Source: Stenotrophomonas maltophilia | GTDB lineage: Bacteria > Pseudomonadota > Gammaproteobacteria > Xanthomonadales > Xanthomonadaceae | Length of the DNA stretch: 64,000 bases | Assembly: GCF_002205165.1 (NCBI RefSeq) | Contig: NZ_NIVS01000032.1 | Coordinates: forward strand, 124,001 to 188,000 | Direction of reading: 5' to 3' | Shown here: piece after piece, positions 25,533 through 33,803 of the stretch | Layout: every line of letters begins with the position of its first letter | Position numbering within the stretch: the first letter of the stretch is position 1 | Translations under genes and position numbers: made by a program | Notes under the pieces: generated by a model | The model's input: the letters and a program-made list of their open reading frames with translations, nothing else | Databases searched by the model: none | Told to the model about the DNA's origin: nothing

Positions 25533-25728
25533 TTCAAATCCGGGAAAGCGGCAGGATGACGGGCAGGGTCCGCCGCGCGATGGCCGCCTGAAGGGGGGCA
25601 TCCGCCAGCAGGCCGGGGCATACGGTGGGCCGCTATTGTCCCTGATCCTGCGATTTGGTGCTCAGCGGTGCCCGCTGGCTCCACATCGGCTCCACATCGC
25701 GCCCCATAGAGTTGCTTTCACCCCATCA

Positions 25729-26040
25729 ATGGCCTTCCCCGTGAGCCTGCAGACCTCTGTGTCCCATCCGCTTCCCCGGCGCCCGTTACCGGACAGTTGC
25801 CACTTCGAGCTGCTGGATGTGAGCGCGCTGCAGGACCCGAGCAGCGGCCGCATCGTGCATCTGTATTCGATGGTGGCGCGGTGCCTCTCCTGCGAGATCG
25901 TATTCAGTGCGCGGGAAGGGGACGGATTCGTCAGCACGTCGGCAGCGCGCCTGCTGCGCTGCCCCACCGGGTGCGGCGAACAGTCTCTGAAGGGGGCCGC
26001 ATTGCGCCAGTGGGGTGTCGGGGGCGCCAGCCGGTCCTGA
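25729..26040 (+). CDS. Small cysteine-containing hypothetical protein
   Basis: 103-aa protein that I do not recognise. The middle reads FELLDVSALQDPSSGRIVHL, followed by ARCLSCEIVFS and LLRCPTGCG. The paired CxxC and CxxxC suggest a metal site such as a small zinc finger. The ATG at 25729 is the only plausible start, although there is no strong ribosome site. It stands alone, with a small gene on the other strand 34 bp downstream. Real coding status is likely but not certain. Confidence 0.5.
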   Translation: MAFPVSLQTSVSHPLPRRPLPDSCHFELLDVSALQDPSSGRIVHLYSMVARCLSCEIVFSAREGDGFVSTSAARLLRCPTGCGEQSLKGAALRQWGVGGASRS

Positions 26041-26073
26041 GCCGGAGCGCGCTGCCAACGTGGTCGGTCGACG

Positions 26074-26268
26074 TCAGTCGGCTTTGAGTGAGGCCTGCAG
26101 TGCAGTCGCCAGCGCGGCGTCACCATTCACCAGCTCCGTCCACTTCAAGGTGAGGCCGTTGCGTTTTCCCTTCGGCACCAGCTTCAGTCCCGCTGGGTCG
26201 ATGGTCAGCGTATAGGCCTCCTCGCCGATCTGGACTTCCCTTCGCACGGGTTTATCAAGTGGCGTCAT
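26074..26268 (-). CDS. Small conserved-looking hypothetical protein
   Basis: 64-aa soluble protein of unknown function. Its compact beta-rich pattern, VRREVQIGEEAYTLTIDP, then GLKLVPKGKRNGLTLKW, ending in an Ala/Leu helix, looks like a small folded domain rather than a chance frame. I recall similar short proteins in related genomes, but no function. It lies 6 bp downstream of the lipoprotein-like gene on the same strand, so the two may be co-transcribed. Confidence 0.62.
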   Translation of the reverse strand: MTPLDKPVRREVQIGEEAYTLTIDPAGLKLVPKGKRNGLTLKWTELVNGDAALATALQASLKAD

Positions 26269-26274
26269 GAGGGA

Positions 26275-26520
26275 TCACGGCTTCGGCGGCGATTCGCGTT
26301 TCGGCGCTGGCGAGGTCTCGGTGCCATGCCCGGAGTCCTGTTCCTCGGCGGCGGCCGTTCCACTGCCACCCCCCGGCACATTGCGCGACGCATCACTCGT
26401 GGCAGGCGTCGCGGCAGGCTGCTCGATCGTATCGGCGTGCTTTCCCTGATCGGGGTGCTCGGCCTGGCTGCAGGCAGACACGGCCATCGCCGCAAGGGCG
26501 CTGAGCAACACGGTTCGCAT
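26275..26520 (-). CDS. Small lipoprotein-like protein
   Basis: 81-aa exported protein. Residues 1-17 form a lipoprotein signal, MRTVLLSALAAMAVSAC, with Cys17 as the likely acylated residue. The mature part is hydrophilic and low in complexity (Gln, Ala, Thr, Gly, Pro, Lys), without a recognisable domain. An inverted repeat (26580-26599) lies 60 bp upstream between this gene and the dehydrogenase operon. Function unknown. Confidence 0.65.
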   Translation of the reverse strand: MRTVLLSALAAMAVSACSQAEHPDQGKHADTIEQPAATPATSDASRNVPGGGSGTAAAEEQDSGHGTETSPAPKRESPPKP

Positions 26521-26579
26521 GGCGATTCTCCGGGAGTGATACGAATTCGGCTTTGTAACGCCGTGGCTGTTGCTGATGC

Positions 26580-26599
26580 GTGATCACCTCGTTGATCAC
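26580..26599. promoter_or_regulatory. Inverted repeat GTGATCA-N6-TGATCAC
   Basis: Two perfect 7-bp arms (26580-26586 and 26593-26599) are separated by 6 bp. The site lies in the divergent space between the small lipoprotein and the FAD-dehydrogenase operon, about 110 bp before the latter. It is a candidate operator. It does not match the TGTGA-N6-TCACA CRP/Clp pattern exactly. Confidence 0.45.
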
Positions 26600-26711
26600 T
26601 CTTTGACGACAGCCGCATGGAGTACCCTTGCCGCCGTCGATGCTTAGCCGTGCCGTGGTCTGCGGGCGGGGAGCCGGCGTGTTACGCGTGTTACGGAGCA
26701 GAGTTGACATC

Positions 26712-27257
26712 ATGAGTATTCCCGAGGGATTGGACGACAATCGGCGGGGGCAAGGCCTCACACGGAGAGGCTTCCTGCTTGCGGTCGGTTCGGTGTCGCT
26801 GCTCGCGGCCTGCCGCGACAAGGCAGCACCGAGGACGACCGAGGCCGCGCCTGCTCCTGTCGCCAAGGCCGATCCGGCCTTCCTCGATCTATCCCGCGCC
26901 CTGACCGGCAAGAACGATCTGGATCCCGCCACCGCGGATCGGATCGAAAAAGCATTCGCTACCCTTCAGCCCGACCTGCATGCCCAGTTCCCGGCCCTCG
27001 TCACTTTGGCGGGCCAGGTAAGCGGCGCACAGGCGCTGGTCGATGCTGCCGGCGATGCCAAACCCGCCGCGCTGGCCATCATCACCGCCTGGTACACCGG
27101 CACCGTGGGCAAGGGCGTCCACGCCGTGACCGTCTCCTATCGCGATGCGCTGATGCAGCGCTGCGTGGACGACGGCCTCTCACCGCCGACCTATGTCCAG
27201 GGCGGCCCCGCCTGGTGGACCGCTGCGCCGCCGGCCCCGATTCGAGCCCACGCATAA
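26712..27257 (+). CDS. FAD-dependent sugar dehydrogenase, small (Tat) subunit
   Basis: Gamma subunit of a membrane-bound FAD-glucose/sorbitol dehydrogenase, 181 aa. It carries a Tat signal, LTRRGFLLAVGSVSLLAAC, and is known in relatives as a hitch-hiker chaperone that carries the folded FAD subunit through the Tat system. The C-terminal half shows the family pattern ITAWYTGTVGKGVHAVTVSYRDALM. The ATG at 26712 was chosen to place the twin arginines 17-18 residues from the start. It is followed after 46 bp by the FAD subunit. Gene order gamma-alpha-beta is the same as in the Burkholderia cepacia glucose dehydrogenase. Confidence 0.87.
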   Translation: MSIPEGLDDNRRGQGLTRRGFLLAVGSVSLLAACRDKAAPRTTEAAPAPVAKADPAFLDLSRALTGKNDLDPATADRIEKAFATLQPDLHAQFPALVTLAGQVSGAQALVDAAGDAKPAALAIITAWYTGTVGKGVHAVTVSYRDALMQRCVDDGLSPPTYVQGGPAWWTAAPPAPIRAHA

Positions 27258-27303
27258 GCCTGCGCGGTTCTCTTTTCCCTGTTACTGATCTGGAATCCCT
27301 CTC

Positions 27304-28944
27304 ATGAAAGCTCCGGTTTTCCGTGATGGCGACGTCGATGCCGACGTCGTGATCGTCGGCTCGGGCGTCGTCGGTGCATTGATCGCCCACCAGCTGGTGC
27401 GCGCTGGCAAATCGGTCCTGGTCCTCGAGGCCGGTCCCCGCCTCAACCGCTCGGATGTGGTCGAGAACTGGCGCAACGTCAGTTTCGAACGACGCATCGG
27501 CAGCGATTTCCAAGGGCCGTTCCCGCAGTCGAAATTCGCGACGGCGCCGCTGTATTTTCCCGCCAACGATTACGTCGGCCTGACCGGGCCCGATGCCAGC
27601 AGCTTCCACCAGGGCTTCATCAAGGCGGTGGGGGGCACCACCTGGCACTGGGCGGCGTCGTGCTGGCGCCACCTCCCGGTGGATTTCAAGATGCAGTCCG
27701 CCTACGGCGTCGGCCGCGATTGGCCGATCAGCTATGAGGATATCGAGCCTTACTACTGCCGCGCCGAGGAGGCCATGGGCGTGTCCGGGCCGAACGACCC
27801 GGCGCAGCAGAGTCCCTCGGAGCGATCCAAGCCCTACCTGGCCGACATGATTCCGTGGGGCAACGGCGACAAGGTGTTCGCCGAGGTGGTCAATCCACAC
27901 GGCTACAACCTGGTGCCGATTCCGCAGGGACGCATGATCAAGCCGTGGAATGACCGGCCTGCCTGCTGCGGCAACAACAACTGCCAGCCGATCTGCCCGA
28001 TCGGAGCCATGTACAACGGTGTGCATACCGTCCAGGCCGCCGAGGCACTGGGCGCCAAGGTATTGGCCGAATCGGTCGCGTACAGGATCGATACCGACGC
28101 GCAGAACCGGGTGACCGCCATCCACTGGTATGACAGCGACAAGGTCAGCCACAAGGCCACCGGCCGCAGTTTCGTGATCGCCTGCAATGCGCTGGAAACG
28201 CCGCGCCTGCTGCTGCTGGCGGCCAACGAACAGAACCCGAACGGCATCGCCAATTCGTCCGACCAGGTCGGCCGCAACATGCTGGACCACTCCGGCTTCC
28301 ACTGCTCCTTCATTGCGGACCGCCCGATCTGGCTGGGCCGTGGGCCGGCACAGTCCAGCTGCATGGTCGGCCCGCGTGATGGCGCGTTCCGCTCGGAATA
28401 CTCGGCGACCAAGATCATCCTCAACAACATCAGCCGGGTGGCCATCGCCACCGACCAGGCACTGAAGATGGGGCTGGCCGGCGAGGCGCTGGACGCAGAG
28501 ATCCGACGCCGCGCGATCTACGGGGTGGACCTGTCGATCAGCCTGGAACCGCTGCCGGATCCGAGCAACCGCCTGACGCTCTCCAAGACCCGCGTCGATG
28601 GTCATGGCCTGGCCTGCCCGGACATCCATTACTCGCTGGGGGATTACGCGCGCAAGGGCTACGACAAATCCTGCGAGCAGCTGCGGCACATCGGCAAGCT
28701 CTTCAATGCTGAAGAGTTCGTCATCACCACGGCCCTCAACGCCAACAACCACATCATGGGCTCGACCATCATGGGCGCCGATCCGCGCGATTCCGTGGTC
28801 GACGGCGATTGCCGCGCGCATGACCACCCGAACCTCTGGCTTCCCGGCGGCAGCGCGATGGTCTCGGCCAGCGTCGTCAACAGCACCCTGACGATGGCCG
28901 CGTTGGCGCTGCGCGCAGCCGACGCGATCGAGCGTGCGGCATGA
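27304..28944 (+). CDS. FAD-dependent glucose/sorbitol dehydrogenase, catalytic subunit
   Basis: GMC-family flavoprotein of 546 aa that oxidises sugars or polyols in the periplasm and passes electrons to a triheme cytochrome. FAD binding: DVVIVGSGVVGALIAHQL and VLVLEAGP. CCGNNNCQPICPIGAM places Cys221, Cys222, Cys227 and Cys231 as in the B. cepacia enzyme, whose catalytic subunit holds a 3Fe-4S cluster. NNHIMGSTIMG carries the active-site histidine. The protein has no signal of its own and should be exported with the Tat subunit. The stop overlaps the cytochrome ATG by 4 bp. Glucose versus sorbitol or gluconate cannot be decided here. Confidence 0.92.
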   Translation: MKAPVFRDGDVDADVVIVGSGVVGALIAHQLVRAGKSVLVLEAGPRLNRSDVVENWRNVSFERRIGSDFQGPFPQSKFATAPLYFPANDYVGLTGPDASSFHQGFIKAVGGTTWHWAASCWRHLPVDFKMQSAYGVGRDWPISYEDIEPYYCRAEEAMGVSGPNDPAQQSPSERSKPYLADMIPWGNGDKVFAEVVNPHGYNLVPIPQGRMIKPWNDRPACCGNNNCQPICPIGAMYNGVHTVQAAEALGAKVLAESVAYRIDTDAQNRVTAIHWYDSDKVSHKATGRSFVIACNALETPRLLLLAANEQNPNGIANSSDQVGRNMLDHSGFHCSFIADRPIWLGRGPAQSSCMVGPRDGAFRSEYSATKIILNNISRVAIATDQALKMGLAGEALDAEIRRRAIYGVDLSISLEPLPDPSNRLTLSKTRVDGHGLACPDIHYSLGDYARKGYDKSCEQLRHIGKLFNAEEFVITTALNANNHIMGSTIMGADPRDSVVDGDCRAHDHPNLWLPGGSAMVSASVVNSTLTMAALALRAADAIERAA

Positions 28945-30338
28945 AGACCTTCCTGCTCATCGCATTGGGCCTGCTGGCCGGCGCCAGCCAGACCGTGCGT
29001 GCCGACGACACCATCGAGCGGGGCCGCTACCTGTCGGTGGCCGCCGACTGCGTGGCGTGCCACACCAGCCCAAAGCAGGGCAAGCCGTATGCGGGCGGTT
29101 ACGCGATCGCCTCGCCGCTGGGCGAGATCTGGGCCAGCAACATCACCCCCTCCAAGAGCCATGGCATCGGCAACTACACCGAGGGGGACTTCGCCAAGGC
29201 GGTGCGCGAGGGCGTACGCAAGGACGGTGCGCACCTGTACCCGGCGATGCCCTACACCTCATACGCGAAGATGACCGACGAGGACATCCACGCGTTGTAC
29301 GTCTACTTCATGCAGGCGGTCGCGCCGGTCGACGAGGAAGCGCATACGACCGAGCTGCCATTCCCCTTCAGCGTCCGCTCGTCCATGGCGGTGTGGAATC
29401 TGCTGTTCCTGGACAAGACCCCCTTCAAGCCGGATCCGGCGCAGAGTGCGCAGTGGAACCGCGGTGCGTATCTGGTCGAAGGCCTGGCGCACTGCTCCAG
29501 CTGCCACACGCCCCGCGGGCTGATGATGCAGGAGGTGGGCAGCAACGCCTTTGCCGGCGGCTCGCTGGGTGACTGGTATGCGCCCAACATCACCTCGCAC
29601 CCGATCAGCGGGATCGGTGGCTGGACCGATGACGAACTGGCCCGCTACCTGAAGACCGGCCGGGTGGAAGGCAAGGGGCAGGCGGGCGGCGGCATGGCCG
29701 AGGCGGTGAGCAACAGCCTCTCCAAGCTGCGCGATGAAGACATCAGCGCGATCGTGACCTACCTGCGCACGGTGCCTGCGGTGGCCGACAAGGCCGCCAC
29801 CCGCGCCGCGTTTGCCTGGGGCGATTCCGCCCAGGCGCCGGGTGAGCACGCGGTGCGCGGCACGGGCGCGCCGATCACCTCCGGCGCGGTGCTGTACTCC
29901 GGCCTGTGCGCAAGCTGTCACGGCCCGCAAGGGGAGGGCAGCAAGGACGGCTACTACCCGTCGCTGGTGCACAACAGCACCGTCGGCATGACCCGTCCTC
30001 AGAATCTGGTGGCCACCATCATCGGCGGCATCGACCGCGAGGTGGATGGCCACCACGTGGTGATGCCGCATTTCTCCGAGGGCTCGTACGTCCAGGCGTT
30101 GAGCGATGCCGACATCGCGGCCGTCGCGACGTATGTACGGACCAGCTTCGGCCCCGGCGATCAGGTCACGGAAGCGCAGGTTGCGCTGATCCGCGACGGC
30201 GGTGAGAAGCCGTTGCTGGCCAAGATCGCACGCCTGTGGCTGCCGCTGCTCATCCTCGGGCTTGCGGCGTTTGTCGTGGTGATCCTGATGGTGCGACGCG
30301 CCTGGAAGAAACGCAGGCTGCGGAGGGCCTCGACATGA
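28941..30338 (+). CDS. Triheme cytochrome c subunit of the dehydrogenase
   Basis: 465-aa electron-transfer subunit. It has a Sec signal peptide (about 1-21), three covalent heme sites CVACH (near 37), CSSCH (near 186) and CASCH (near 327), and one C-terminal transmembrane helix (about 432-452, LWLPLLILGLAAFVVVILMV) with a basic cytosolic tail. It anchors the complex and delivers electrons to ubiquinone or terminal oxidases. It overlaps both neighbours by 4 bp (ATGA on each side), which shows tight translational coupling. Confidence 0.93.
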   Translation: MKTFLLIALGLLAGASQTVRADDTIERGRYLSVAADCVACHTSPKQGKPYAGGYAIASPLGEIWASNITPSKSHGIGNYTEGDFAKAVREGVRKDGAHLYPAMPYTSYAKMTDEDIHALYVYFMQAVAPVDEEAHTTELPFPFSVRSSMAVWNLLFLDKTPFKPDPAQSAQWNRGAYLVEGLAHCSSCHTPRGLMMQEVGSNAFAGGSLGDWYAPNITSHPISGIGGWTDDELARYLKTGRVEGKGQAGGGMAEAVSNSLSKLRDEDISAIVTYLRTVPAVADKAATRAAFAWGDSAQAPGEHAVRGTGAPITSGAVLYSGLCASCHGPQGEGSKDGYYPSLVHNSTVGMTRPQNLVATIIGGIDREVDGHHVVMPHFSEGSYVQALSDADIAAVATYVRTSFGPGDQVTEAQVALIRDGGEKPLLAKIARLWLPLLILGLAAFVVVILMVRRAWKKRRLRRAST

Positions 30339-31606
30339 AACACACCCCTTATCTGATCAGCCTCGGGCTGATGGTGATCGCCGCCAGCCTGCCGGCCCGG
30401 GCCGCCGCCACCGACGCGCCCAAGCCTAAACCGGTGGACACCATCGCCCAGACCCCGCTGAGCGCGGACTGGGCGGCCCGGCTATGGCTGCAGGACCGCG
30501 GCGTGACCCCGAGCGCCCGCGTCGTGATCGCCACGGGCGTCAACAGCGATGGGTACAAGGGCACTGGCTGGTCCACCGCCGAGCACGTCGATTTCGGCGC
30601 CATGATCGATACCGGCAAAGCCTTCGGCGTTGACGGCACGATGCGCGTGGTGTTCTCCGACCGCTTCGGCAACGCGGTCAACGACCGCTCGACCGGCTCC
30701 TACGTACAGAACCAGGCCTTCTACGGGCAAGGCCAGAACCTGCGCTTCAATGAGCTCTCCTACGAGCGCTGGCTGCTGGACAAGCGCTTGAGCCTGAAGG
30801 GCGGTTTCTACTCGATGGGCAACGACTTCGGCGGTCTGCCCTACACCTGCAATTTCAACAACAATGGCCAGTGCGGCCATCCGCTGGGCCCGATCTACAG
30901 TTCCGGCTGGCTGGACAACCCAACCGGGCAGTGGGGCCTGCGGGTGAAATGGGCCGATCCCTCCGGCTGGTACGCGCAGACCGGCATCTACGATGTCGTT
31001 CCGATGCGCAAGCAGGCGGGCAGCGGCTTCCGGGTATCGGACCGCGGCAAGACCGGCCTGTTCCTGCCCGTGGAAGTGGGCTACAGCCACGGCAACACCG
31101 GCGAGCACTACGGCGGCACCTACAAGGTCGGCTATTACCTGGACACCTCCAACGCCGACGACATCGGCAATCCAGCCGCACCGCGCGCTTCCCATCGCAG
31201 CGGCTCGTACCTCCAGCTGGCGCAGCGCGTGCTCAAGCCCGAGGGCGACACCGTACGCGGGCTGTCGGTATTCGGGGTGGCTACACGCGCGGATGCCAAG
31301 ACCGGCCTGATGCGTTACTCGTGGGAAGCCGGGCTGAGTTGGCGCGGCGTGGTGGCCTCGCGCGAAGACGATGTGCTGAGTCTGGCCTGGACCCGCTTGG
31401 ACATCTCCGACCGCCTGGCGCAGTACCAGCGCATTACCGGCAAGGACGTGCAGAGCAACGAACAGTTCGTTGAGCTCAATTACGGCGTGCAGGTGACCCC
31501 GTGGCTGATCCTGCGGCCCGCCGTGCAATACGTGGCGCGCCCCGGTGCGTACGAGAGCCGGCCGGACAGCTGGGTGTTCACGCTGCAGGCGCAGGCGACG
31601 CTGTGA
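30335..31606 (+). CDS. OprB-like carbohydrate porin
   Basis: Outer-membrane beta-barrel of 423 aa with a signal peptide (about 1-23, ending ARAAA). It has repeated amphipathic strands rich in Tyr/Trp/Gly, such as LRFNELSYERWLLDKRLSLKGGFYSMGNDFGG and GYSHGNTGEHYGGTYKVGYYLD. It ends in alternating aromatic/hydrophobic strands (VFTLQAQATL), as expected for a BAM substrate, although the last residue is Leu rather than Phe. The ATG overlaps the cytochrome stop by 4 bp, so sugar entry and periplasmic oxidation are encoded in one operon. Confidence 0.87.
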   Translation: MKHTPYLISLGLMVIAASLPARAAATDAPKPKPVDTIAQTPLSADWAARLWLQDRGVTPSARVVIATGVNSDGYKGTGWSTAEHVDFGAMIDTGKAFGVDGTMRVVFSDRFGNAVNDRSTGSYVQNQAFYGQGQNLRFNELSYERWLLDKRLSLKGGFYSMGNDFGGLPYTCNFNNNGQCGHPLGPIYSSGWLDNPTGQWGLRVKWADPSGWYAQTGIYDVVPMRKQAGSGFRVSDRGKTGLFLPVEVGYSHGNTGEHYGGTYKVGYYLDTSNADDIGNPAAPRASHRSGSYLQLAQRVLKPEGDTVRGLSVFGVATRADAKTGLMRYSWEAGLSWRGVVASREDDVLSLAWTRLDISDRLAQYQRITGKDVQSNEQFVELNYGVQVTPWLILRPAVQYVARPGAYESRPDSWVFTLQAQATL

Positions 31607-31731
31607 AGACGTCGCCCGCGCGGGTCTGCGGCGGCAGGCGGGTGCTGCATTCGGCGCCGCAAGCGGAGCGGGGTGGGGTGGCGGCGGTCGCGCTCATCGC
31701 GCAGCGGGCGGCGGCCGCCCCGTCGCCCCGC

Positions 31732-32142
31732 TCAGTGGCTGGATGCCTGTACTCGACCCGATGACGGGTCCTGCGTGGTCAGCGCTTCCGCCACCCGTTG
31801 CTGCAACAGCCTGATATCGAAGGGCTTGGTCACGAACGGCACCTGTTGATGCTCACGCGGCACCACCTGGTAGTAGACCGCGGAGGCGAACAGGAAGGGC
31901 GTGCCCAGCGCGGCCAATCGGTCCGCAACGGGAAACACCGGTCCATCCCGGAGTTCCACGTCGAGGATGGCCGCATCGAAGCGCTGGCCGGTGAGGGCGC
32001 TCAGCGCATCCGTCACGGAATCGGCGGTGACCACCGTATGTCCTGCGTCCTGCAGTACTTCGATGAACAGCCGGGAGAGCTCAACCTCGTCTTCGACAAC
32101 CAGCACGGTGCGACCAGTAGATACAGCAGTAGAACGGTTCAT
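31732..32142 (-). CDS. Single-domain response regulator
   Basis: CheY-like receiver of 136 aa without an output domain. The acidic pocket is VVEDEVE (Glu17, Asp18, Glu19), the phospho-acceptor is Asp61 in AAILDVEL, and the conserved Lys is in PFVTKPFD. Ser/Thr (FLFASAV) follows strand 4. It most resembles stand-alone receivers of hybrid-kinase or PAS-kinase systems; no kinase is adjacent, so its input is elsewhere. A long inverted repeat begins 41 bp upstream of its start. Confidence 0.9.
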   Translation of the reverse strand: MNRSTAVSTGRTVLVVEDEVELSRLFIEVLQDAGHTVVTADSVTDALSALTGQRFDAAILDVELRDGPVFPVADRLAALGTPFLFASAVYYQVVPREHQQVPFVTKPFDIRLLQQRVAEALTTQDPSSGRVQASSH

Positions 32143-32183
32143 GGGAATGCAGGAAAAGGGGGTGCGGGCATCGTGTGCCTGTG

Positions 32184-32227
32184 GGTGTCAACGACAAGGG
32201 AAGGGGCTTTGCCTGTCCGTTGACACC
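32184..32227. repeat. Long imperfect inverted repeat between divergent genes
   Basis: GGTGTCAACG (32184-32193) and CGTTGACACC (32218-32227) are perfect 10-bp arms. Inside them, ACAAGG and CCTGTC extend the pairing imperfectly. It lies between the response regulator and the YkgJ gene. It may be a REP-like hairpin of the kind scattered in Stenotrophomonas genomes, or a bidirectional regulatory element. Only one copy was noticed in this window. Confidence 0.5.
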
Positions 32228-32302
32228 GCTGCCGGGGCTCTGCCGCCCCTGGGGCCAAGAGGGTAAAATAGCCTGCCGCTGCCCCCGCCGAGGCCCTTCG
32301 CA

Positions 32303-32659
32303 ATGCCCTATACGAACCGCGACGCGATACAGCGGCTGCGCGAGCAGATCCCGACGTTTCGTTGCATCGTAGGGTGCACGGATTGTTGCGGCCCCGTCAC
32401 CGCATCAAGCGAAGAGGTGGCGCGCCTGCCGGTCAAAAGCGATGCCGAGCACGCTGCGGCACTGGCGGACCTGAGCTGCCCCTACCTGGGGAAGCAAGGC
32501 TGCGAGGTCTACGAAGAACGGCCCTTGATCTGCCGCATGTTTGGAACGACGCCCAGTCTTCGCTGTCCCAACGGCCAGCGGCCGGTCTACATGCTGGACG
32601 AGGCCGTGGAAGCCGAGATCCACCAGTTTCTGCGCAGCACCCGTCAGGTCCTGCTCTGA
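32303..32659 (+). CDS. YkgJ-family cysteine-cluster protein
   Basis: 118-aa cytosolic protein of the YkgJ/UPF0153 family, which binds Zn or an Fe-S centre through conserved cysteines. They are visible as CIVGCTDCCG near the N-terminus and CPYLGKQGCEVYEERPLICRMFG in the middle, with a further Cys in LRCPNG. The family's biochemical role is not established. It sits between a divergent response regulator and a convergent ABC permease gene. Confidence 0.88.
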   Translation: MPYTNRDAIQRLREQIPTFRCIVGCTDCCGPVTASSEEVARLPVKSDAEHAAALADLSCPYLGKQGCEVYEERPLICRMFGTTPSLRCPNGQRPVYMLDEAVEAEIHQFLRSTRQVLL

Positions 32660-32690
32660 CGGGTGCGGTGGCTGCGCACGATGCCTCGCC

Positions 32691-33803
32691 TCAGCTCGAC
32701 CTGCGGGGGCCCAGACGCCAGATGGCGAGGCTGCCGTACAGCACCAGCAGCGCCACCAGCGTCCACAGTTCGTGGCTGACCTCGCTGAGGCTGGCATCCA
32801 TCTGGTTCAAGCGCACCATCAGGTTGATGCCGGGCGTGGTGGGCAGCAGATGTGCCAATGCGACCAGCGCGGGCGGTGAGGTCACCGCCGGCCAGGACAG
32901 GTTGGCGAGGAAGAACAACGGGATGGAGCAGGCGATGACGACCTGGAACGCCCGTTCGCGGGTAGCGAAGTAGCTGCCGACGAACAGCCCGAACGCCACC
33001 GTGGCCGCGATGAACAGGGTGCCGCCCAACAGCTGCCCGAGCGGATTGCCGCCGCGCGGATAGTCCTGCACCCACGCGGTGAACCCGGCGTAGTAAAGCA
33101 GGCCGAGCAGGCCGATCGCACCGAAGCCGACCGCCATCCCGGCCAGCGTCGGCAGGTCGAAACGCAGCCGCCGGCCCAGCGCCAGCCGCCGCGCGCCAAG
33201 CAGCACGCCGATGCCCATGAGCAGGGTCTGGTGCACGATCAGTTCGGCCACGCCGGGCACGATGGCGCTGCCGTAGCCTTCCTGCGTGTTGAACAGTGGT
33301 CGCTGCACCAGCGTGATCGGCGGTGCCTGCGGCGCGCCCATGAAGGCGGCCTGGGACACCGCTGCTTCGCGGGCGAACGCGGTCAGTGCATCGGCCACGC
33401 CGCCAAGCACCCAGCTGGCGCGGCCCAGGTAGGCGCCGTTGCCCATCAGCACCAGATAGCCATTGCCACCGCGCAGGATGTCGCGTTCGAGGTTGGCGGG
33501 AATCAACAGGATGCCCTCGGCCCGGCCGGCCTCCATCTCATCGCGGGCCTGGTCGATGCTCGCCGGCTGATCGACGATGCGGACCGTGCGCAGGGCATCC
33601 ACGCGCCGCAGCAGTTCGCGGCTGGTCGCGCTCTGGTCGTGGTCGACCACCACGATGGGCAGGTTGCTCGCCACCTGGTGGCGGTAGGCGGCCGGGTAGA
33701 AGAACGAGTAGAGCACCACCGCGCCAACCATCAACACCACCGCATAGCGGTCGGTGAGGACCGTGCGCAGGGTCAGGCGCAGGCTGCTGCCGAAGCGGCT
33801 CAT
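32691..33803 (-). CDS. ABC-2 type permease (second copy)
   Basis: 370-aa inner-membrane permease of the ABC-2 family (YhhJ/YbhR-like). One N-terminal helix, a large periplasmic domain (about 40-215) and about five C-terminal helices are present. The periplasmic part starts LPIVVVDHDQSATSRELLRRVDAL, a family hallmark. The ATG overlaps the stop of the preceding permease by 4 bp. With that permease, an HlyD protein and a TolC protein it forms a tripartite exporter, but no ATP-binding subunit lies in the operon. The exported substrate is unknown. Confidence 0.87.
   Translation of the reverse strand: MSRFGSSLRLTLRTVLTDRYAVVLMVGAVVLYSFFYPAAYRHQVASNLPIVVVDHDQSATSRELLRRVDALRTVRIVDQPASIDQARDEMEAGRAEGILLIPANLERDILRGGNGYLVLMGNGAYLGRASWVLGGVADALTAFAREAAVSQAAFMGAPQAPPITLVQRPLFNTQEGYGSAIVPGVAELIVHQTLLMGIGVLLGARRLALGRRLRFDLPTLAGMAVGFGAIGLLGLLYYAGFTAWVQDYPRGGNPLGQLLGGTLFIAATVAFGLFVGSYFATRERAFQVVIACSIPLFFLANLSWPAVTSPPALVALAHLLPTTPGINLMVRLNQMDASLSEVSHELWTLVALLVLYGSLAIWRLGPRRSS

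Noticed and set aside
23811-25559. 582-codon plus-strand frame opposite the SDR gene
   Set aside because: The minus strand has clear SDR motifs; the plus frame is His/Gln/Arg-rich with no domain.
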